A stretch of DNA of 64,000 nucleotides from Armillaria gallica (GCA_037576215.1 JBANDB010000015.1:682001-746000); one strand, 5' to 3'; counted from the stretch's first letter, positions 1 through 11,650 are shown. The notes: generated by a model from the sequence alone, not told the origin. Translations and numbers: made by a program.

Positions 1-10
1 GTTAACTTCG

Positions 11-770
11 AACTGTTTTTCAGAAAATGTTACGACTCCATCACATTAATGAGCAGCAGCATTGTTCATCACGGCGGTCAGCTCATATGGGACCACTCAA
101 CCATCCGTATTGGCTCTGCGATGACCACCGCACATCAAAATGACACGCCTGCTTTATGTAAAGCGAGACGAGTACGATGACTCAATTATTGACAACGGGA
201 AAGCTTTGCTGTCAGGATAGTAGCACCGAGGAACATTGGCGCGTTGGCCACCGTCTGGTACGTCTCGCTCATGTCCCTATAAAGCACATACAGTGAGGCT
301 TATGTTTTGCTTAAATAGAGTTTGAGCAGTGTTTTGGCGGAGACGACGGGGAATGGGAGGGTGTCCACTTGGCGCAGTTCATAGTGCTGAGCAAGAGCGG
401 GGCAACGTGGTGTATGTCGAGCGTCAAAGTTATCTAAATGTTAGTTTTAACCATTTTTCAGGAAACACCTCCCGACATCGCATTAATGGCCAACAGGGTC
501 ATCCATCACAGCAATGAGCCCACACGGGTTCGTTCAATTATCTGCGTTGACTCTGCGATGACCGAACTTTAAATACCACAACTGCAACTGCATAGGGGAC
601 GGCTGTTAGGATAGTGGTACGAGGAATATTGGCACGTTGATGCCTGTCTGGTATGTCTTTCTCTACGACAGTCTTGTTCCTGCCCTCATGAAGCGCATGC
701 AGTGAAGCTTAGGCTGCTTTCATACACTTTGAGCAGTATTTGTTGCAAACGACGTGAAATAGGAAGATAT
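11..770. repeat. Diverged tandem duplication (about 430 bp unit)
   Basis: Positions of about 11-345 and 445-770 align over most of their length. Shared landmarks are a TTTTTCAG-AAA stretch, CATTAATG, CTCTGCGATGACC, GAGGAA-ATTGGC, CTGGTA-GTCT, CAGTGA-GCTTA and TTTGAGCAGT. Divergence is high and no reading frame survives in both units. I see no gene in this stretch. Confidence 0.5.
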
Positions 771-1309
771 GCACGAGCAGAACAGTGCAACGGTCTATCT
801 CTTGCGCAATACGTGGTAGCGCTTTGGTCTATTCGGAAATAAAAGGGTCTTCTTGTAAACACGCCTCACTTTGTGCCCTCGCGTTACCCGACTTTGTCAA
901 ATGTTCAGAGAACCCCGTTTCAATTATGCTTCGTTTCCCTACCCGTCATTTGCGAGACAGGGGAATTGCCAGACAAGATCCTCCAGGCAAGTGCTTATAT
1001 GCAGCATCACAACGTCTGGAGCAGGTCTGAAGAATGGAGGACCCATTGCTACGCGTCGAACGCACTCGATGTGCTGGCCTTTATTCGAACTCCGTCTCCA
1101 GTAAGCGTTCATCTGCATCTCCTTCACGAATACAATTACCCTGTCGTTCCAGCCTCTCGACCATAAAAGAACCACGTCAGTGTTAGTCTACGAAGCAAAC
1201 TTCCCTTCAATGACACTAGGCTGGGCTTCAAGCTTCAACATCGGAATGGGGTCCAAAGATGAATGATCATGGTCATAGAATTGGGAACGAGAGTAGCTTA
1301 TAAGGTATA
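771..1309. other. Intergenic, nothing recognised
   Basis: Only short overlapping reading frames on both strands, none with recognisable motifs or splice structure. Probably decayed sequence upstream of the SDR relic. Confidence 0.4.
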
Positions 1310-2665
1310 TGCGTCTTTTTCTCTTCGTCGAGGCATATTGGCACTGATGCTTTACTAAAGTTAGCGCTGCCAAGATGGTGTGGACTGCATTACGGCAGGC
1401 GATCCTCCACCTGAGTCATCCTATAGTAAGACGCCGAACCCACACCGCGTGTCCTCGGCAAACTTTGCTACAATTTTGCTATAACCGCCACCATCGAAAC
1501 AGGATTATCGTCTACCTTCACAGTGGTTCCGAAAACACAGCAACAATTTGTTGCTAACTCACGGCGATGCCCCCGCCGTGGCCGTCAGGGGAAACATCAG
1601 ATTAAGGTCCGAGGCGTCGAAGCATTTCGCCGGGATGAATCCTAAACTGTTGATTCTGGCCTCAAGAGACGAGGAGAAGGGAAAATAGGCGGTTCTTCGT
1701 GAGTCTGTTGTCTCAGAGTTGTTCACAAGATCGAGACGACTCCAGAAGGATACGGATTACTCGGAGGCAGAGCTCTGGGTTACTGACCTCGCGAAATTTG
1801 GAAGTGCGCGTGCGAGCTTGACCGGCTTGAGATATTGGTCGAGAATGCAGGGATGACACCTTTCGGCAGGTGACGTCAAGGATTGTCTGCACACCCACAA
1901 CCTCGGCCCTGGATCATTGGCCATTCGCCTAGTTCCAAAGATGAATGACACCGCTCGGAGGTCCGGGATTATCGTTGTTGCCAGTGATGTACTTTACTGG
2001 ACGACTTCCGAGAAGGAGCTGGTTGAATGGCTCAACATCCTTGCGAAACTGTCGAATAAATTTGAAGAGGCTGCACACCAGAGTGAGTTCCATTTACTCT
2101 TTACATTGCTCCGTTCTGAGCCTGCTTCCAGAATCACGAAACGGCGATATTTTGACTCAAAATGCACTGCATCTACTACGCGGCATGACCTAGCGTTCGT
2201 TCAGTGCTTGATGTGCTTTTCGCGCGGGGCTTCCGACGACGTCTCCCTTCCTCCGAGGGCTATCGCTGTCAACTCCATCAACCTGGGTTCTGCGTTTCTA
2301 ACCTTCGCTCGACGTTACACGAGGGGTACCAAGAAGCCGACGTCAAGCAGGAGGCTGAGCTGGCTTTTACGACGGAGGACTCGGAGGGAAGTCGACAGCT
2401 TGTGTTCAACGCTGTCGGAGGGGCGAACGGCGAGGACAAGCTTCGAGGAGCATGAATATCGCTCTTGGAGGTCGTTGAGGAATGTGATTTTGTGATAGTC
2501 AAGGATGTACAGGACAATGTTTTGGTGAGTATTATTCCGTCGCTGATAACCAGAACTGATCCCATGGCTTTCTAGTAGGATAAAATGATGGGCATTTTGG
2601 ACGGTGTCGACCCCAAAGTTGTGGATGTGGCTCGTCAGTATTTGAAGAACTGGAAACATGAAGTA
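1310..2665 (+). pseudogene. Short-chain dehydrogenase relic, copy 1
   Basis: Broken copy of a retinol-dehydrogenase-like SDR (NAD(P)H-dependent oxidoreductase, Rossmann fold). The N-terminal third (about 1560-1900) is scrambled by stops and indels but matches the better copy at 39.1 kb. The middle is readable at 1917-2060 (LAIRLVPKMNDTARRSG, then IIVVASDVLYWTT, which is the strand before the active site). The C-terminal part follows in another frame at about 2270-2450 (PGFCVSNLRSTL, GSRQLVFNAVGG, EDKLRGAY) and ends near 2640 with RQYLK, as SDRs of this family do. At least three frame changes are needed to read it, so it is a pseudogene. The catalytic YxxxK segment is not visible. Confidence 0.75.
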
Positions 2666-3070
2666 CCACTACGATCGAAGTACGAAAACAACAAATGGAA
2701 GTTGGGACTGCTTGCTGTAGTTCAGGTCTTTCTCTTGAACCTCGAATAAACGGCGTTGCTGTCTCCTCGTCCAGGAAAAAACTCCGTTTTGTCGTACGTA
2801 CGTGGTATAATCGAAGACCGGAGGTCGATTGTCCAGTTAATCCGGGGAGCCTTAGAAAAGATGACGGCGCTGAACCAGCTCGGCATTGAAACCCTGACGT
2901 TTTCCTTTGCTCCCTCAACTGCTTATCCTGATCAACCCGTGCTACTAGCCTGCTAATGGCCACCACCACCGATTGGCGGAGCCCACCTCCCGCTTCCCCG
3001 CATGAAACGCGTGCCAGATCCATCGAGCCCGCATCCGTCTTCAAACATAAAGCAATTAGAATGAAGTAAT
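2666..3070 (+). repeat. Module W, copy 1 (shared with 40.24-40.64 kb)
   Basis: A + strand reading frame at 2756-2956 (LLSPRPGKNSVLSYVRG..., ALEKMTALNQLGIETLTF) has a frameshifted counterpart at about 40,260-40,440 (LLSLPVLQKPVW..., MPLNQLSIET). The same block follows an SDR relic in both places, so SDR and W were duplicated together. The coding origin is unknown. The minus-strand frame crossing this block looks like a shadow. Confidence 0.5.
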
Positions 3071-3387
3071 CGGTCTGAAGAGGTCGGGGAGCATCAGTTG
3101 GATTCCCTGAGGCCTCGTTACTTGACGTTGGGTTGGATTCGTTTCTTCCGTGCATGATGTGCTTGTGATCCCCACCCCCCCCCTGTGGCAAACGGACATT
3201 AGCCAACAGCGCCCTGAATCCCCGGCGACAGCACAGGTGAGATGGAGGCGGTGCGGAATTATAAGGCAAGTGGTACCGTACTGTGTAATGATGATGATGA
3301 TAAGGCACACTACACAGAACTAAGTGAGTCTTACGTGGCTACCGGCTCTACAACCATATTCTTTTGAGGATCCAACTCTTCATAACC

Positions 3388-3428
3388 GTTGAACGTTGAA
3401 CGTTGAACGTTGACGCGTTGACGCATGT
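3388..3428. repeat. Short tandem repeat, GTTGAAC heptamer
   Basis: About three copies of GTTGAAC followed by degenerate GTTGACGC units. It lies in non-coding sequence. No function is evident. Confidence 0.8.
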
Positions 3429-3429
3429 A

Positions 3430-4296
3430 GCATTAATCAGTACGTCGTTAAGCTATGCTTTCTCCACACGATTCAATTCTGATCGTTCCGCAATCTTCTT
3501 CAAGTTCACCGACTAGGAGCGACCTGTTTCCTTCCTATCTGCTTTAGTGTACTCATTTGCGAAAAGGGACTAAGACGGGAACTCAAATTTAGAGCACGCC
3601 GTGCTCGGGCGCGAGAAGAGGCCGTCCGAGGGGGACCTCGCGGTCAAGATTTCTCGTGAGCAGGTGACGGCCACTATCGGTACTTCGAATTAAGCGTCGT
3701 GACTTGGACTGGGGCCGATTCCCAAATATACTAATGAAAGAAAATTACGAGTCCTATACAGGACTCGGTCTTGCCGCGCTTGCGTTGGCCCCCCGCTTTA
3801 TCCAAACGAAATCAATATCTTATTACTCAAGCTCCCTATGGCGGAGCTCTCTGTGCCTGAAACACGCGCAGCTGCGCCGACAGTGTCTGACCTACCACTA
3901 CGATCTCTGATTGAACTCAGAACTCCGACTTGGCGATGGAGGAAGGACCTTGGCCGTATATCACTCTGCTCATGAAATTTCGGTGTCTGGATCAGAGGTG
4001 ACAGGCCATGTGAAGGATACCACGAAATGATCGGAAGATTCAGAACTGTCTGCGCCAACGAATTTTCGCACTATGGCCCACCGATTACCGATGTACTGTT
4101 GAAGGTTCTCCATGACTGTACGACATCAGCTATCAGGCGGGACAACATCGGATAGAAACGGGGAACAATGGCAAATTACCAGCGGTAACAAAACGGGATC
4201 CCCCCTGTATTCATGCCTCTTTCTAGTTCGTGATAAATTCCTGGTTTGAGACAAAATTCAGATAGCACGGTACCAGCTCATCGACTCCGAGACTGA
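3430..4296. other. Non-coding upstream region of caspase copy 1
   Basis: No gene supported. Contains degraded pieces resembling the 5' flank module seen upstream of caspase copies 2-4 (for example CTCATGAAATT near 3970 and the block CACGGTACCAGCTCATCGACTC at 4266 just before the caspase promoter). Confidence 0.45.
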
Positions 4297-4347
4297 CTGG
4301 TACAAAGACACTGCACATTGATGCAGCAAGTGGTGGGCCTCCCTGAT

Positions 4348-5762
4348 ATGGTTGCCTCCTTTCGCCAAGTGCCAGAAGACTGTCGAAAGGTGAGCTTATA
4401 ACACTCTTGGTACCACACTGTACTGACGAAGAATATTCCCAATGTTAGGCCGCACACCGCATCGACGCCTCTCGGGTCTGGGCGGTTCTCATTGGAATCA
4501 ATGAGTATCTCCCCTCCTCCAAATGCTCTCCGTTACAGGGTTGCGTGAACGACGTTGAGATGATGGTGAAATTTTTGGTCAATGACCTAGGGGTGTCACA
4601 GGGTCACATCCAGTGCCTTCTCAGTACCAGCTCCGAAGAACTTCGCATGACTCGCATCGCTGTAACCGGTCCCACCCGTAAAAACATCATCGACATACTT
4701 TTATCTCTATCTACCAGACGCGATATACTCCCTGGCGACAATATTGTCATCTATTTCGCCGGACACGGGTCATGGTATGACCTTTCAGACCTTTACGGGG
4801 CTGGCAATATTTCAGCTGAAGGATCCATCGAAGCCTTATGCCCCATAGACCGTAATACTCCCTCTAGAGCCGATACCAGCATCCCCGACAACCACACTGT
4901 ACCATGTCAATTAATTCGTCACAATTTTGGAACTCGCAGAGCTCTGAAATTTTGCTCCAATCTATGGCGATTTTTGACAGTGAGATTTTTCAGTCTTGTG
5001 ACCTATGACTGACGAATTGATTAAAATAGTACAGTACCCCCTCTGGAACCAAAACCCGCATCCCCGACATTAGTGACCGAGAGATCAACACCATTCTTAC
5101 AGAAATATCTCGCACAAAGGGACATAATATCACTGTTATCCTCGACTGCTGTTACTCCGCAGGGAGCACTAGAGGTCTGCCGAAAGTAGCACGCCATGCT
5201 GCTCCACTGCCGCCTACCTCAGTTAAAGATATGCTCGAGGTCGCAGATAAAAGGCTCGGACATTTACCGCAGTATCGCTCTGTATTTGACGGAGATTGGA
5301 AACCCAATATGTCTTCCCACGTCGTTCTGGCAGCGTGTAAAGACTATGAGCCTGCGAAAGAGGAGCGGGGACCTGGCAGTCGCTGGAACGGGGTTTTTAC
5401 GCGGGCGCTCATTGAGGCGCTTAAATCAGATAGCCTGAAGGAAGAGTCGACATATGCTGACGTCATTGGTGCTTTGAAGATGAATACCGTGCAGAAGCCG
5501 GTGGTCGCAGGGAATGCGGGTGCACGACTTTGGTTTCAGCCTCAGGTATGACAGCATCGCGCAGGATCCAGTGATACGCATTCTTAATCCGATATTCATT
5601 CAGATGAGCAAGAAAATTTCGTTGTGGTCTACCATGCATGTGCGGCTGCTTCGAATACATAGTGTTCAAGGCGTTATTGTTGGGCTAATTGTCTTGGCGG
5701 CGTGGTTGGCCATAGGTGGCCATACAAGAATCGAGATCAGGATCAACATCCGCCATGGCTGA
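4348..5762 (+). CDS. Tail-anchored caspase-like protease, copy 1
   Basis: Type I metacaspase-like peptidase (family C14) followed by a C-terminal membrane helix. Proposed exons: 4348-4389, 4449-4898, 5030-5545, 5604-5762, all phase 0, about 388 aa. The domain opens with RVWAVLIGINEY. The catalytic His lies in IYFAGHGS near 4755-4775 and the catalytic Cys in LDCCYSAG near 5140-5165. The last exon reads MSKKISLW and then a hydrophobic helix (VIVGLIVLAAWLAIGG), giving a cytosol-facing protease anchored by its tail. The third intron is supported because the anchor frame is kept in all five copies; without splicing the protein stops at GTATGA. The second intron coincides with an inserted element. 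An in-frame ATG at 4321 would add nine residues; 4348 is preferred because copy 2 starts there. Expected role is regulated proteolysis or cell death; this is inferred from the family. Confidence 0.78.
4896..5035. mobile_element. 140-bp MITE-like insertion acting as an intron
   Basis: Absent at the same place in caspase copy 2. The ends are imperfect inverted repeats of 26 bp: ACTGTACCATGTCAATTAAT... on the left, and the reverse complement of the right end begins ACTGTACTATTTTAATCAAT; 22 of 26 positions match. GT at 4899-4900 and AG at 5028-5029, with CTGAC about 16 nt before the AG, make a usable 131-nt intron. Its removal restores the frame and leaves only Tyr-Ser as a footprint. I could not define a clean target-site duplication. 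If it is not spliced, copy 1 is truncated about 30 codons into the insertion. Confidence 0.7.
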
Positions 5763-6250
5763 CGGCACCGAAGTCCCGATGAATACTGCGTCAGGGTCCA
5801 ACGCGACGCTGCTTCCTTTTACGAACACCATTATCATTCAGATGTCCTTTTCCTTCCTTTCCTCGTCGTACTTACTACCATCGTGGCAATGAATAAAGAT
5901 CTCGTATATTTATTAACCATATCGTGTCAGTCTCATTGAAGGTGTCCGACGGTACGGTACGATGCATCCCTTTCCCTTTCTCCTCAGAGTATACTGACTT
6001 TTCACAGATGACATCGTCGAGAGTGAGCCACGTCTACTCTATCGGTGATCATATGAGCGAAAAACTCAGCGCCCAAACGTTTCTGCCCCACAGAACTTGT
6101 CGTCGGCAGTGAGTGCTTGAGCAGGGAAACGATATGCAATTCAACACTACGTAGGCGATGTTTACTTACCCGCCTCGTTCTACTGATACTGCCGCCAATA
6201 CAAGTACCCCCCTTTGCAAGCAGGGCATGTGTAGCGAATGGTTTTGGTCC
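5763..6250. other. 3' flank of caspase copy 1
   Basis: No gene seen. An AATAAA at about 5891 could serve for polyadenylation of the caspase transcript. The F-box relic that follows copies 3-5 is missing here. Confidence 0.35.
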
Positions 6251-6279
6251 ACGTGCGAGAGAACCGTCAGCGTAGTCTT

Positions 6280-7330
6280 AGTCTAATGGCTATAACCCCA
6301 TAGATCAGCATGATGATAGGTGATAAGGGATATATACTCACGAAATCCCTGGATGATTGAGTAGTCAATATGAGAATACGAGCGAAAGATGCAAGGAAGG
6401 TGTAGGTACCCTGGAAACAGAGCCCACTGCGTCATGCTGTGTTTTGCCGAGAATAGATGCTTGCAAAGAGGGGTACTTGTATGGGCGGCAGTGTCGGTGG
6501 AGCGTGTTGGATAGGTCACTTCATATTCAAGTTGGATGTCATGTTGTTTCCGAGTCCCTGCCGTCGACGAGTTCGGCCATCGTGGTTTGTGCAGCAGAAC
6601 GGTTTGAGCGCCGAGTTTCGGCATACATAGAGCAGATGTGGGTCGCTCTCAATGATATCGTCTATATAAAAAATCAGTATAATTCGAGGCAGAAAGGGAA
6701 AGGGACGCGCCTGTGTAAGAAAAAAGCAGCCCTTGTCGATTTGTCCGCTGTGACCGTGCTTCCATAATGCTTCGCTTCCGGTCTCGAATTCTTGAAAATG
6801 ATTAGATACGTCTGATCAGAAGTAAAAAATGAGAGAAAAGCCACCTTTGCCTCGATGAGACCTGTGTTTGCATTTGCTTGACAGTCAGGGGCGTTTTCGC
6901 TGATGATGAGAGAAGACTCAGACTTCGTCATAAACGGTTTTTTGCGGACTTCACGAGTTCGCCGAAACAGCTATAAACCATAAATGCGTCTCCAAGTTCC
7001 TCATTAACCATGGTTTGTGACCAAGTCCAGATTTCTTTCTCTCGCATAAAACAGATGCTAGCTATATACAAACAGCTGTAAGTTAGCCTCAATATATGCG
7101 CATTGTTAAAAGCAGGTGACAATGAGAGATGCACATACTAGTTCCTGCGCGTGCTGCCGCGGGTCTTGAACATTTGAATCTTGATTGCCATTGCTTCCAT
7201 TTCGCAGCATTGCTCAGATGACGTCCTGGACGGAATCGCAAAATCGAAAAGCAAGGCGTCACTCTGCTCATGAAATTCTAGTGCCGACCATCGCGTCCTC
7301 GACTTGATATACTAAGATGAAGACACCAGG
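6280..7330 (-). pseudogene. Unrecognised gene Y, copy 1 (decayed)
   Basis: Minus-strand sequence also present at about 16.25-17.0 and 24.5-25.46 kb. Conserved peptide stretches argue for a coding origin. Near 7240-7150 there is CDSVQDVI; at 7060-6929 there is TWSQTMVNEELGDAFMVY followed by FGELVKSAKNRL and a stop. Further pieces lie at 6930-6750 (TKSESSLIISENAPDCQAN, then GLIEAKVAFLSFF). Frames change between these blocks, which may be introns or decay. No family recognised. Confidence 0.5.
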
Positions 7331-7589
7331 TATCTGCGAAGATTAATCTATGTGACGCATGCTAGAGCAATTCAAATACACCCGCTAGCAAATGACGTAC
7401 GAAAGCGATGCACCTTCTTGACGGCGAACTCACCGGAAGTGGATGCTCCGTATGTTTACACGGCCCCTCACCGTGCTCACCACATACGCTCACATAGCTA
7501 AGGAAGAAAACTCGGGTCTGAAAGCACACCGGAAACATGAAATTTTTAGGAGGGAAGGAAGGGTCAACAAATGTCGCGTTTTGGAGGAT

Positions 7590-8580
7590 CTAGAGCCCAT
7601 GCCACCCGCCAGGGATGAATGTTGGAACTTGGGAGGATAAAAATTTTATCGAAAATCTCTGCCAAATTCGCTCCCACAAGTCACCTCATTGTGCGAATTC
7701 CGGTTTCCCAAAAAATTCTCATATTTGCGGTGTGAATGAGGCAAAGGGAAAAGCAGTGTCGGAATTTGAATTTGATCTCTTCGATCATCCGCGATCAACC
7801 CACGATTGGACGCGAAGGTGCGCGCCATTTTTTTTCGATGAATAATGCTTCTGCACCACGTACTCCCACTCCTGTTCCGGTGGCGATTTCAATGAACGGG
7901 TGGATACCATGGTCATCTCAATAGAGTCGAAAGCAGGAATTCCGAGATTTGTTTCCGCGAAGCTGAACTCTGATGACACTTTTTCAGGTACGGGTCTGAG
8001 TACTCGGCGCGAAATACATCGTGTGGACTTCAAAGTTCACAGACCTACAAGTTATGAGTATTCCTTTGCCATTGAGGAGTGAGAATTTGACTTGAAGCTT
8101 CTCCATAGACTTTGATACTGTGAGCTCACGATGGTGGCGCTTTTCGGTGACCAGTCACTGCCTTACCAGAGTCCTACATATTTCTGACACAGTCCAATTC
8201 TACTAGCATGGGCAGAAAATTTGAATCTCAGTTCAATATTTACAGGATATGTGACACGTCCCTTTGGCACTCCGGCCCAATTCCGTCACTTTGAAATGGA
8301 TCTAGCCAACGCGAATGAAAAGAACGACATGGTATTCGAAAGGCAGAGTTCTATGGCTGTACAATATCGCTTATCTCAAGCAGGACAACATTCAATGGAA
8401 ACAGCCGAATAATGTCCACGCATCGGGAAAGATAGATTCCCGCTCAAGCGCTGACCGCTGACCGCCATGAAAAGTTTCTGATTTGTCACAACATCGAGAT
8501 ATCACGGTGCCAGCTCATCGACACCGAGACTGATTGGTATAAAGACGTCGCACATTGGTACAGCAAGTGGTAAACCATCC
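7590..8580 (+). repeat. Caspase 5' flank module, copy at caspase 2
   Basis: About 1 kb preceding caspase copy 2 that recurs at about 25.72-27.04 kb (copy 4) and, more diverged, at 17.2-18.09 kb (copy 3). It carries a + strand frame at 7900-8082 (VISIESKAGIPRFVSAKLNS, then YEYSFAIEE) and another at about 8221-8412 (RPFGTPAQFRHFEMDLANAN, then MAVQYRLSQAGQHS). Equivalent peptides appear in the 26 kb copy. It may be the wreck of a gene placed directly upstream of the caspase, or regulatory sequence. I do not recognise a domain with confidence. Confidence 0.55.
8538..8544 (+). promoter_or_regulatory. TATA box of caspase copy 2
   Basis: TATAAAG 47 bp before the proposed ATG at 8585, inside a block conserved among copies (GACTGATTGGTATAAAG). 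Copy 4 has the same box; copies 1 and 3 carry TACAAAG and TTTAAAG at the same place, so promoter strength may differ. Confidence 0.55.
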
Positions 8581-8584
8581 AGAT

Positions 8585-9967
8585 ATGTCTGCCTCTTCTC
8601 GCCAAGTTCCAGAAGACCGTCGAAAGGTGAGCTTATAACACTCTAGGTACCGCACTGTACTGACGAAGAATATTCCCAATGTTAGGCCGCACACCGCATC
8701 GACGCCTCTCGGGTCTGGGCGGTTCTCATTGGAATCAATGAGTATCTCCCCTCCTCCAAATGCTCTCCGTTACAGGGTTGCGTGAACGACGTTGAGAGGA
8801 TGGCGAAATTTTTGGTCAATGACCTAGGGGTGCCACAAGGTCACATTCAGTGCCTTCTCAGTACTAGCTCCGAAGAACTTCGCATGGCTCGCATCACTGT
8901 AACCAGACCCACCCGTAAAAACATCATCGACACACTTTTATCTCTATCTACCAGATGCGATATACTCCCCGGCGACAATATCATAATCTACTTCGCCGGA
9001 CACGGGTCATGGTATGACCTTTCAGACCTTTACGGGGCTGGCAATATTTCAGCTGAAGGATCCATCGAAGCCATATGCCCCATAGACCGTAATACTCTCT
9101 CTAGAACCAATACCCGCATCCCCAACAATCGTACTCCCCCCTCTGGAACCAAAACCCACATCCCCGACATTAGCGACCGAGAGATCAGAACCATTCTCAC
9201 AGAAATATCTCGCACAAAGGGACATAATATCACCTATATCCTCGACTGCTGTTACTCTGCAGGAAGCACTAGAGGTCTGCGGGAAGTAGCACGTGGTGCT
9301 ACTTCACTGCCGCCTACTTCAATCGAAGATATGCTCCAGGCCGCGCATACAAGGCTCAGAGATTTACCGAAGTATCATTCTGTATTCGATGGAGCCTGGA
9401 CACCCAATATGTCTTCCCATGTCGTTCTGGCGGCGTGTCGAGATTTTGAACCTGCAAAAGAGGAGCAGGGAACTGGCAGTCTGACTCGCTGCAACGGGAT
9501 TTTTACGCGCGCGCTCATTAAGGCGCTTAAATCAGATAGCCTGAAGGAAGGGTCCACATATGCTGACCTCATTTGTGGCTTGAAGACGAATACCGCGCAG
9601 ACGCCGGTGGTCGCAGGGAATGCCAGCGCACGGCTTTGGTATCAGCCTGACATACCGGCCGTTCCTTATCGGGACCTTGCGCCGGTAGCAACACCAACAC
9701 CAACACTAACAATAACTCAGCCTGAGGTATGGCAGTATCGTTCAGGATCCAGTGGCACGCATTCTTACTCCGATATTCATTCAGATAAGCAAGAAATTTT
9801 CATTGTGGTCTGCCATGCATGTGTGGCAGCTTCGTGGTGTTGGTGTTGTTATTGTTGGGATAATTGTCTTGGCTGCGTGGTTGGTCATAGGTGGCTATAC
9901 GAGATTCCGAGTCCTGGATATACAGGCTCGGTATTTTTGGGTCTCGATGGCGGTGCATTTTGGTTAA
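8585..9967 (+). CDS. Tail-anchored caspase-like protease, copy 2
   Basis: Closest paralogue of copy 1. Proposed exons 8585-8626, 8686-9726, 9785-9967, about 421 aa. It starts MSASSRQVPEDRRK, then AAHRIDASRVWAVLIGINEY. The catalytic His is in IYFAGHGS (about 8985-9005) and the catalytic Cys in LDCCYSAG (about 9241-9265). The caspase domain is followed by a Pro/Thr-rich linker (DLAPVATPTPTLTITQPE) that copies 1, 4 and 5 lack and copy 3 shares. The last exon starts ISKKFSLWSAMHV, then a membrane helix (VVIVGIIVLAAWLVIGG) and a short basic/aromatic tail. Reading through the last intron gives a longer frame to 10173 rich in Cys and His; it is rejected because the anchor frame is conserved across paralogues. 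Confidence 0.82.
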
Positions 9968-10836
9968 TTAGGTGTATGTCGGCCCACCGGTCCGTTCGGG
10001 TTTACTGTACGCTGTTCGGCTGTCACCGTCCTGAGCATCATTGCTCTGTTCATCTTTCCCGTTCATATCTGTTTGCAGGCTTGATTATCTCTGCAGAACC
10101 TCGTACCCATGCATTGCTGTATGAAGTTCAGAATCCTGCTTCAACTCTGTATCACCGTGGCCGAAAGTATTAAGGACAGTGGTAACAACTTGCAACCGTC
10201 GTGCGTCATGACCACCGCCACCATAGAGCTCAAACCCGGCTTACTTCTTCGAGCTTTTGCTTAGCATCGCAACGGCCTTCTAGCAGATATGTGATCGCGG
10301 AAGACACCGTCTTTCGTATTCCGGTACGCTGGCCATTTGTTTTGATGGCGAGTTCTCATTGTCCTATTTTGTACAGTCAAACGAAACCATTTGGCTACTT
10401 CTGATTCATTCACCTTGTGGGTTTGAACCATTAATTATTCGTTATCCTCACATCCTCAACATGGCCAGATTAGAACTCGGGCTCATTCCTCAGAACAGCG
10501 ATATCTACTGATGCCGAGGAAAGATGACCGTTGAAGGATTATACAGTATGCCTTTGGTTTCTCTAGCTTATCTATCACAATGTTGGAGGCGACCCACCCC
10601 CTTCACCATTGCAATGTCTCGGTGTTGGGCCATACCCATGCCCCTTTAATGCACCAGAAATGAATGGCTCGCCTTGTGTACTTCATTGGATGTGTCTAGC
10701 GAGCGGTATCCACGAGTGTTGGTTCCCGTAGGAAGATAAAAGGATGCCTATGAGGTGAAGCGTGAGTTTCCCTGCTTTTCAACATATCTATCCAGTACGG
10801 CCCTCCCGCTCTGCGAACGAGGAGCCATAATATCTC
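9968..10836. other. 3' flank of caspase copy 2, no gene seen
   Basis: Short frames only. No module shared with the other caspase 3' flanks was recognised, so the break point of the duplication probably lies just after the stop at 9967. Confidence 0.4.
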
Positions 10837-11650
10837 TTGGGAATTACCTCGTTCGATATATTTTGGTTGCTCAACATTTCTTTGATTGAAATGTTCATCG
10901 GCGATACAATCTGGTTGCTAATAAGCGTGCTGACGTCCGGTGTTGCAAGTGTAACCCAAGGGATCGTGCAGTCGTTTGCTTCCCATGACATCGATGATTT
11001 TCCCATTACCCATTCACTGGACAAAATCTTATCACGAAAGTCTGGAGACTGCGTTCTGGTATGTTAAATCTCGAATATCTGGGCTAGACATTCATACTTG
11101 AACACAGGGCAAAGCTAAAATGGAAAACAAGCTGGTAAAGCTAGAAGCAGAGCTTGCGTCACGGTATAATGTGGCACATGCCTGGGGGATAGACTCTGTA
11201 GAGGTTTTGAACGAGGCAAAAGCCAGAGCATTTTCCGAGAGAACCCCAGAGTCTGAATGGGAACTCCGCCAAATGAGTAAATTACACAACCTCCGTCGAC
11301 AGTGTGTGGGCTCCCCAAGAAATCAAATAGTGCCGCACCGGTAAGTTTCTATTGAAATTTTCTGAAAATAAAGACTAAAATCGACCAATAGTTGCTTGTT
11401 GTGAAGGAGAATCACGAGGGCATCCGCAAGACATAGGTCTTGGGAAGGATGTCAATGAGAGCTGGACTCGCATTCGCATTGAGCACCTAGCGTGCATTAA
11501 TCTGGGAGGGAAACCGGAGACATTTAGCTGGTCTATAACTATTTTATGGCGTATATATACTGTATGCGATGCAGGAGCCCTAGTATTTAAAGAAATTTCT
11601 CTGATAAGCGACACGGCTCAGAACAATTTCACCTTGGGGTACAGCTAGAC
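10837..11650 (+). pseudogene. Unrecognised gene X, copy 1 (best-preserved, + strand)
   Basis: Three conserved blocks. Block 1 at 10837-11067 has a hydrophobic start, then LTSGVASVTQGIVQSFASHD and THSLDKILSR. Block 2 at 11120-11340 has a coiled-coil-like stretch, KLEAELASRYNVAHAWGIDS, then EVLNEAKARAFSERTPESE. Block 3 at about 11405-11648 has WTRIRIEHLACINLGG, then KPETFSWSITILW, ending LGYS and a stop. Introns probably separate them (GTATGT near 11059; GTAAGT at 11341 to AG at 11391), but joining block 2 to block 3 gives an early stop, so this copy may be dead. The other copies (14.25-15.02 and 23.2-24.0 kb) lie on the opposite strand. Family unknown; possibly a membrane-associated coiled-coil protein. 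Confidence 0.5.

Noticed and set aside
2532..3308. 258-codon minus-strand frame with a His-rich start
   Set aside because: Lies across the SDR end and module W, has low-complexity His and Gly runs, no homologous frame in the 40.2 kb copy, and no family motif.
4545..5012. Caspase copy 1 as a truncated 155-codon protein
   Set aside because: The truncation is caused by the 140-bp insertion, which has intron signals and, when removed, gives a full in-frame protein; kept as a caveat in the gene entry.
8782..10173. Uninterrupted 463-codon frame of caspase copy 2 running to 10173
   Set aside because: Past 9726 it reads through an intron with good GT-AG signals into a Cys/Trp-rich tail with no counterpart. 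The spliced frame gives the membrane anchor conserved in all copies.
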